Position numbers and translations under genes: made by a program. This document shows, in pieces, positions 57,926 through 64,000 of a stretch of 64,000 bases of DNA (positions are counted from its first letter, which is position 1; the number at the start of each line of letters is the position of its first letter). The notes beneath the pieces are model-generated. The model was not told where the DNA came from. It did no database searches and saw only the letters and a program-made list of their open reading frames with translations. This DNA is from Caenorhabditis remanei (taxonomy: Eukaryota; Nematoda; Chromadorea; Rhabditida; Rhabditidae): NCBI RefSeq assembly GCF_010183535.1, contig NC_071330.1:939217-1003216 (forward strand), written 5' to 3'.

Positions 57926-59525
57926 TTTGAAGAGATCTCAGAAGCAAAATTGCACAAGGTATCTACATATAGTTGTGGGAATTTGAGTTTTAAAAAAATT
58001 TCGAAAAATTCGACTCAATAGAAAGAGATGTAACTCCGCCCATGTTGCACCAAATGTTTTGAAACTTATATTTTTTAGAAGCTTATCTCAAGGCGGTTTG
58101 CATGAAACATATTTTAATAAATTTTGAATGGTTTATGGTTGAATAGAGACTTTTGGAAATCCGCCTAGTCCGTGAGCCCAAGAAACTAAAACCGTCTATA
58201 ACTCAGCTCACTATGGCTCAAATTTTTTGAATCTCCCATTTTTGGATAGTTGAGAACAAGACATGGTTTTCATTTCAACAATTTTTTCGGCCTAAAATAG
58301 AACTTTGTGAAAAACCAAAAATAAAACGATTTACTTGAAATTTTAGGATTTTTAGGTCCCGAGTAGTTTTTAGTTACAGTACTCTCTAAAATCTGAACCT
58401 ATCAAAATCCGAGAAAAATGAAGATGATTATGCTCTCATGTTATAAGCAAGCTGTTTTATGCGCCCATTTATGAATGTGGGCGGAGCTTAAACTTCATAA
58501 CAATTTCATAATATTAAAAACTGGGAGCCATTGCAACTATATTCTTTAGAAATTCAAAATTAGTGGGCGGAGCGGTTTTTTATGATCTACGGCCACTTGT
58601 ATCATCATGCCCAGCCTAATTGGCTAATTGAAAAATTCCAGAAAAAACATGGAATTCCTTTTAAAAAAATAAGTGCCAATCGGTCTAGTCTTCTCTCCTT
58701 ATTAAAAAATTTAATATTAAGCTATAAAAAAAAATTTTTAAGACATATGTCTCCGTAGTGTCTCTTTTTTTTCAATTTTTGAATTTTTGAAGAAATTGTT
58801 ATTACAAAATAAAATGGGAGCTTAAAAAGATAAGAGGAAAGAGGAATTTTTGGGAAAATGGGAAAATGGGAGAAAAAAGTAAGGGGACATCCTCCCTGCA
58901 TATTACGCGGAGACCCCTAATCCTAATGGCCATGACCATAAAATTTCCCCATAAAAAATGTTTGGAGGTCTCTCACTGTCCTTCTACCCCGGTAGGCCCT
59001 AAAAGAGGCTCTACAAGCTTTCAGCTTTCCAGGACAACTCAACACCAAAAAAAGTTGTGTTTAAGGCAAAGCATGTATTTGCTTTCTCCCCCCATTTCTC
59101 TGTTTCCGTCTCTCCACTCTTCATCTCCCCGCCCCCATCCACCCAACCATTCGTCATCGTCCTACGGTAGAATGGAGAAGTGGGCGGAGTCAGAGACACC
59201 CGCCCTGCTCCTCATCACCTTTCTGCCCTCTCTCTCTCTCTCTGCCCAGTTTTCGACGCGTTTATAGCAACCTTTATAGTCGTTGTGGACTTCCCCTTCA
59301 CCCATTTTAAACACCTTTTTTAGTGCTCTTTAATCTTTATTACTCTCTCGGGGAACACCATTTTTAATTTTCCCCCTGATTTAATTATGAATAGGGGCGG
59401 GGCCGGGGGTTATAATAATAATAATAATAATATTTATGCCTTTTAACGATGTGTGGTGTTGTAAACCTTTATGACATGCTTGTTGATTAATTAATTAATT
59501 AATTAAGTACATAATTAGTTCCAGC
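57926..59525. other. Proximal upstream region of the Hox-like gene
   Basis: AT-rich to 58850, then a repeat-poor stretch with TC-rich tracts, a run of ATA trinucleotides (59412-59431) and a TTAATTAATTAATTAA block at 59486-59502 about 25-40 bases before the ATG. This is where a promoter would be expected. No coding sequence. Confidence 0.5.
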
Positions 59526-59944
59526 ATGGACCCGATGAGGGATTTGAGTGTCAGCGATTCGCGTTCCGACTCTTCCTCATCCCCGCCACTCACCACCAAC
59601 GGTCTCACCGCTCAGACATTGTGGCCCCAGAATTTGGGTGACTCGAGTTTTCAGTTTAGGTAACATACAAGTCTAAAACCCTTACACTTAAAATGTTGAT
59701 ATTTTTTTCAGCTCAATGATGTATAACCCCATAACTTCTCAAATCTCTTCACAAACCAACTCCACCTCGACGACACCTCTCCACCCGACGTCTTCCAACC
59801 CGTTCGACTTCTCCTCTGCTCAACAACAGTACCTGTATCAGTCGGCTGCAGCTGCCAGTTATAGCCCATGGGCCTACCAAGCGGCATACAGTTTTCCGTA
59901 TCAGGGAATGTATGGAAGCACTGCGGATCATGGAGGCTTTAAAG
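59526..59944 (+). CDS. 5' exons of a transcription-factor-like gene, probable posterior Hox
   Basis: Exons 59526-59659 and 59712-59944 encode 122 residues and continue past a GTTAGT donor at 59945, so the gene is partial. The protein opens MDPMRDLSVSDSRSDSSSSP, is rich in Ser, Thr, Gln and Tyr, and contains QQQYLYQSAAAASYSPWAYQ and SFPYQGMYG, the flavour of Hox activation regions. No homeodomain codons (for example WFQNRR) appear before 64000. The call rests on gene order: in C. elegans, as I recall it, lonp-2 and an esterase-like gene sit beside nob-1 and php-3, posterior Hox genes with a long upstream region. If right, it specifies posterior cell fates. Any other Ser/Tyr-rich nuclear factor remains possible. 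Confidence 0.5.
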
Positions 59945-62850
59945 GTTAGTTATGGGTGTTTTACCTAATTAATGGGGTCCCTTTGAGAATCCGTCACTGC
60001 TTGTATGTGTGTACACCAATTTAGCACATTATTTTCATAGTTAACACGTTCTTCTTATTCTTCCTTCTTAAGAAGTTATAACCATTTGAAACTTGACTAC
60101 TGGGTAATAGCTAGCATATATTTTACTGACTCTAACATCTTAGGAAAAGTAGCTGCTGAAATTTAACCAACTACAAAGGCTTAGTGTTAAATTTTAAATG
60201 AATTTCGTTTTTCCAAGAGATGTCTTGAAGTATTGTACTAGAGCCGACTGTAACTTAATAGAGACAACATGGATCAAAATTTTGATTATTGAGACCTTGT
60301 TATGTACTAAACACGTACTAAAATTTGTTCTTCTTTGACTTTGTGAATAAGTTAGACAATTTCCATTTTCTGAAGAACTCATACGGGCTATAACTCTCCA
60401 GTGTCAATTTGTATCAAAAAATGATCAATTATAAAATTATAGCCCTAAACTATTACTATTCACCTGCAAAATTTAAAAATCACTGCTCTTACCACCAGCT
60501 ATCCTTAAAGTTAGTCAGTTGTCAACCATTATTCAAACCATAACTCTCCAGGGACGACTTGTATCAAAAATTAGTCAACTACGAAATTATAGCCCTAGGA
60601 GATTACTATTCACCTATAAAACTTTCATACCCATAGCTTGAATTTCCAGCCTGTAATTTAACCTTAAAGTTAGACAATTTTCAGTTTTCCCTTTATGAGC
60701 TCTGTAAAGACTCAAAACTATTCCTCTGTTTGTTAACACCATTTCTCAACTTTTAGCACCCATAACTTTTGGAATTTCCCAAATTTCATGAAGGTAGTAC
60801 CTTGCTCCCATCATACAGTACCCTTATACCGGAAGTGATACATAAATCTTGTCATGATCTTCTCCTCCATTTCCACCCAATTTGTCTCAATTCATCGACT
60901 TCATTACATTAAAAGACCCGCCTACCTCCGCATTCCTCGTTATCACCATTTTTTCGCTTTGATCTCACCGCCAACCAAATGGGCTCCAGAATGCTCCGAA
61001 AATTTTTAAATTTATATTTTTTCAGCCAAGGCCAATTAGAAGTCTCGTCCCCCCTTTATAAGTTGACCACTCCTTTTACGCATAATAACAATAATAAAAT
61101 TATTAATTACCGCCCGTCGAGACCACCTCCATAAAATACGCCTTTCGTCTTCTTCTTCTTCTTCCTCCCTTTCTAACAATTAGTATGTATATCGATCGAT
61201 AATTGATATCGATGACTTCTACCGTATCCCAATCGCGCACATCTTCCTCCTATCTTCATCTCTCCATTCCCCCCATTTTTTTCTTCTCAATTTGTCATAC
61301 GGGGATGATGATGATGCCTCTTTTTCGGTCTGATACAGTAATCTAGGAGGTGCACTCTGTCGAAACACAACTAGCGGGCGCCAGCGGCGACCCTTTCAAG
61401 TTGTGTGTGTATATCGTCGTGTATAAACACTGGCGACAATACGCAATCTGACTTTTTTTGCTGGTGTTGGAAGGAAGAAGAAATAGAAGAAGAAGAAGAA
61501 GACGAGGACGACGACGAGTATATTTATATATCGATAAGAGAGTGAGACACTACTTTACATCAGTTTTATGGTACGGTAGTGGGTTGATAGGGGGAGAAGA
61601 GACAAAGCATATTGGAACAAAGGTTACCTTGGTCAGAACTGAAAATGGGGTGTTTAGGAGCGTGCCTAAGCGCAACTTCAAGCAAACTTCAATCAACATA
61701 GCTTTCGGATTCAAAAAGATCTGGGTTGCTATGGATAGCTCGACTACAGTGGAGCCTTCTGAAAAACTGCCTTGAAGCCAAAGAGACTAGCTTTAAGCCA
61801 GTAGCCACCCACGTTCGAAACCTTGAAAGATTTTACCGGAAGTTTGAAGCCTGTAGCTTCTGGTGCTTTTTGGACCGGTTAAGATTAGGAGGAGACAGGC
61901 TGTTGGAATCCAGATAAAGACCCAACGCTTTAAGCCTTGAAGATCAGTCAATCATTTAAGAACTGTTAAAATTTCATAATCGCAAATTAGATCCATCTGA
62001 GCCAAAACCGTCTGTAAAGTATCTTGGATTCATGGCTAGGGATTAACTACCCCGCAGCCAGTTTTGAGAATTTCAAGATTGCCCTGAAACTTAAAGGATC
62101 CCTAAAGAGCCAAGAAGGTACCTTAAAACGCTAGCACTACAAGTTTTGTGGGTAACAAATTTTGAACCAAGGTCTTACGGTGATACCGAAACAAAGTCAG
62201 CACATCAATTTTTTTAACTTAACAAAATCTCGAACCTAGATCTTACGAAGACACTTACAGGAGCTGGTTGCACTAAGATGATTGAGTCCAACTCACATTA
62301 CCGTCTTTACCTGAAAATTTACGGACTTAGCTATTCCCAGGTTACCGGAAGCTATTTTGCCTGGATATTTCTACTTTGAGCGTACTTAGATAGGTTGAAC
62401 GGTACCTGTGGGACCTTAGCAAACGTGAAAACTTCTTAGGGCTTACCAAGCCGATCCTAAAATCTAGGCGATTCTCAGACCCTCTGCACTTTCCCTTTTC
62501 CTTATCCATAAATCATCACACCACCCAAGAAGTCGAAAATCAGTCAAATTAACAGTCGATAAAATAACTCATTGTGGCGCCACAACAAATTCCTTCTCTC
62601 CATTCGTCTTCTTTTCCTATCTAGTCACTTTGCCAACAATTCGTTTTTTTTGCCTTTTCTTTGCTTCTCTACCCGAACCCTACTCCATTCCTATTGATCT
62701 CTTCTCTCCCCAAATTTCGTCGATTTTACGACTCCATGTGTGTGTTGGCTTCGTCGTCGTCCTGTCTTCCTCTCCTCTACTCTCTTTTTGGGCGTCTCGT
62801 CGACTGCTGCTGCTACGCGAATTTTCGGATTAAAAACACACACACACACG
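59945..62850. other. First large intron of the Hox-like gene
   Basis: 60020-60640 carries three degraded ACTCTCCAGKGWCGACTTGT foldback units. 61060-61330 is repeat-poor with GTATATCGATCGATAATTGA and TC-rich tracts. 61350-61460 is an unusual GC-richer patch with AGCGGGCGCCAGCGGCGACC. A GAAGAA tract lies at 61473-61505, and a perfect palindrome TTGTGGCGCCACAA at 62572-62585. No homeodomain exon or recognised miRNA hairpin. Confidence 0.45.
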
Positions 62851-62946
62851 ATGACGGACGACGAGGCGGAGCGCCTCTCTCCATTTCAATTAGGGGACAT
62901 GGAGAAGAAGGGAGGAGGAGGAGAAGGACAAATGGAGATACGGTAG
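62851..62946 (+). CDS. Possible alternative first exon or 31-codon ORF
   Basis: An ATG after a CACACACACACACACG run starts MTDDEAERLSPFQLGDMEKK, then a Gly/Glu-rich end, stopping at TAG. The CGGTAG also contains a weak donor (CG, then GTAGTT) after 62942. It is preceded by a 200-base TC-rich stretch typical of worm promoters and lies inside the first intron of the Hox-like gene, on its strand. It could be an internal-promoter first exon splicing to a downstream homeobox exon in phase 2, or an unrelated small gene. Confidence 0.35.
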   Translation: MTDDEAERLSPFQLGDMEKKGGGGEGQMEIR

Positions 62947-63099
62947 TTAAAAATGTGGGGCGATGTTTGAAGATGAGCTGAGGGAGCAGACGGCGTGGAG
63001 CCAGGATGGGAATGGGGATGAGGTGAGGGATGCGGCTAGATGCTAGGCTCTCAAAAGTTTCGATTTACTATGCTTATCGATTTGGGATTTCAGATTTTG

Positions 63100-63530
63100 A
63101 GCTTTAGGCGCAGAGATGAGCGGAAGAGTAGGCGGAAGAAATCCTTAAATTGGCGGAGTAGCTTTTCTTTGGGACGGCAGCAAAAAGTGTTCAATAGATG
63201 AAATTTGCAGCATAAATTTGTCGATCGATTGGAAAAAACAGGATCCAAAAATTTTAAAAACTAAACGAGTTACAGTCAGTTTAAGCATGAATTCCCCCTT
63301 CCGCCCTGAGGTCATTTGGCGGAAGGCGGAATACAAGCCTTAATGACTGTAACTCGTTTAGTTTTTAATATTTTAACGTCCTGTTTTTTTCCAATCGGTA
63401 GACAAATTTATGCTGCAATTTTCATCTATTGAACATTTTTTGCTACCGTCCCAAAGAAAAGCTACTCCGCCAATTTAAGGATTTCTTCCGCCAACTCTTC
63501 CGCTCATCACTGTTTATGCGCCAAACCTCA
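63100..63530. repeat. Large palindromic MITE
   Basis: The arms GATGAGCGGAAGAGTAGGCG and (inverted) TTGGCGGAAGAGTGAGAGT-like sequence continue through AAATTGGCGGAGTAGCTTTT and AACTAAACGAGTTACAGTCA. Each arm is about 160 bases and nearly perfect. The centre carries TTCCGCCCTGAGGTCATTTG. No transposase; the target duplication is unclear. Confidence 0.8.
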
Positions 63531-64000
63531 GCCTAACCCTTTGGAAATTCAATGGTAGTGATTTTGATCAAGCGTGTTCGGAGGTTCGAAATTTTGAGCC
63601 TGTCAAAAATTTAGAGTCTATGGATCACATCACACAACTTAGAGTCTTAAAGAAACTTTTTGACGTACCGACATACAATGTCAACATATCGGTCGTACTA
63701 GTTATTCTGTCAGACTGAAATTTTTGATATTTTCAAGATCAACACGTTTTGTCTTACAGTTTGGGACCCTTAGAAGAGTTGCCCTTAGCGAGGGTTTGGA
63801 TATCTTGAAAGCCTGCTCTTCTAGCAATTTTTGACAGATTTTTAGTTCTGTAGAACGCTAGTCCGTTAAGATCGCTTAGCTGAGTCTAATTTTCCCGCCA
63901 GTGTTACTATTTTTGAGAGATTATAACGGTCTGCATCACGTTTTTATCGTATACACATATTTTGTACTTTGTGATTCAATTTAAGATAGGTAAAGAGACC

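Noticed and set aside
57926..64000. mir-57, expected near nob-1
   Set aside because: I looked for its mature sequence on both strands and found no match. The only TACCCTGTAG-like word (near 7273) lacks the rest and a hairpin.
59945..64000. Homeodomain exon
   Set aside because: No frame encodes WFQNRR or a related helix 3, so it must lie beyond the window or the Hox call is wrong.

Overview
The window is nuclear DNA of a nematode, almost certainly a non-elegans Caenorhabditis. The evidence is AT-rich sequence, many introns of about 50 bases with TTTTCAG acceptors, and nematode-expanded families: srw chemoreceptors, F-box/FBA_2 proteins and SPK-domain proteins. There is also a dense load of palindromic MITE-like repeats. 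No gene for rRNA or canonical tRNA and no CRISPR array is present. Exon structures below were assembled by hand from reading frame, splice sites and paralogue comparison. They have not been checked against transcripts.

Layout. (1) 1-19.9 kb is a chemoreceptor and F-box accessory region. It holds three apparently intact minus-strand srw receptor genes (7.4-9.3, 12.1-17.2 and 17.9-19.3 kb) and two broken copies of a fourth (0.4-1.1 and 9.6-11.4 kb). A plus-strand F-box gene lies at 2.4-4.1 kb. Two tiny tandem HLH genes (80 and 64 codons, minus strand, 5.0-5.9 and 6.4-6.9 kb) are split over exons too short for simple ORF finding. (2) 19.9-28.2 kb is a ten-exon peroxisomal Lon protease gene (lonp-2, minus strand). 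A complete four-exon F-box gene sits on the opposite strand inside its sixth intron. (3) 28.7-33.8 kb holds two paralogous SPK-domain genes (minus). (4) 35.7-41.0 kb is a secreted carboxylesterase-like protein with no catalytic Ser or His and a large Q/N-rich insertion. (5) 41-59.5 kb is an 18.5-kb gene-free stretch full of a dispersed GC-rich 20-mer and hAT-like MITEs, broken by repeat-poor islands. (6) From 59.5 kb come the first exons of a transcription-factor-like gene whose end lies outside the window. From recalled C. elegans gene order (lonp-2 and an esterase-like gene next to nob-1/php-3) I infer a posterior Hox gene. No homeodomain lies inside the window, so this stays an inference.

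How it fits together. The left part shows birth and death of chemoreceptor and F-box genes driven by duplication and MITE insertion. The right part looks like conserved housekeeping and developmental synteny, with a long possible cis-regulatory domain upstream of the Hox-like gene. The most unusual items are the HLH pair (one member has lost its basic DNA-contacting segment), the catalytically dead Q/N-rich esterase, the 20-mer array, and a family of CG-rich MITEs whose 8-bp target duplications can be read directly at several sites.
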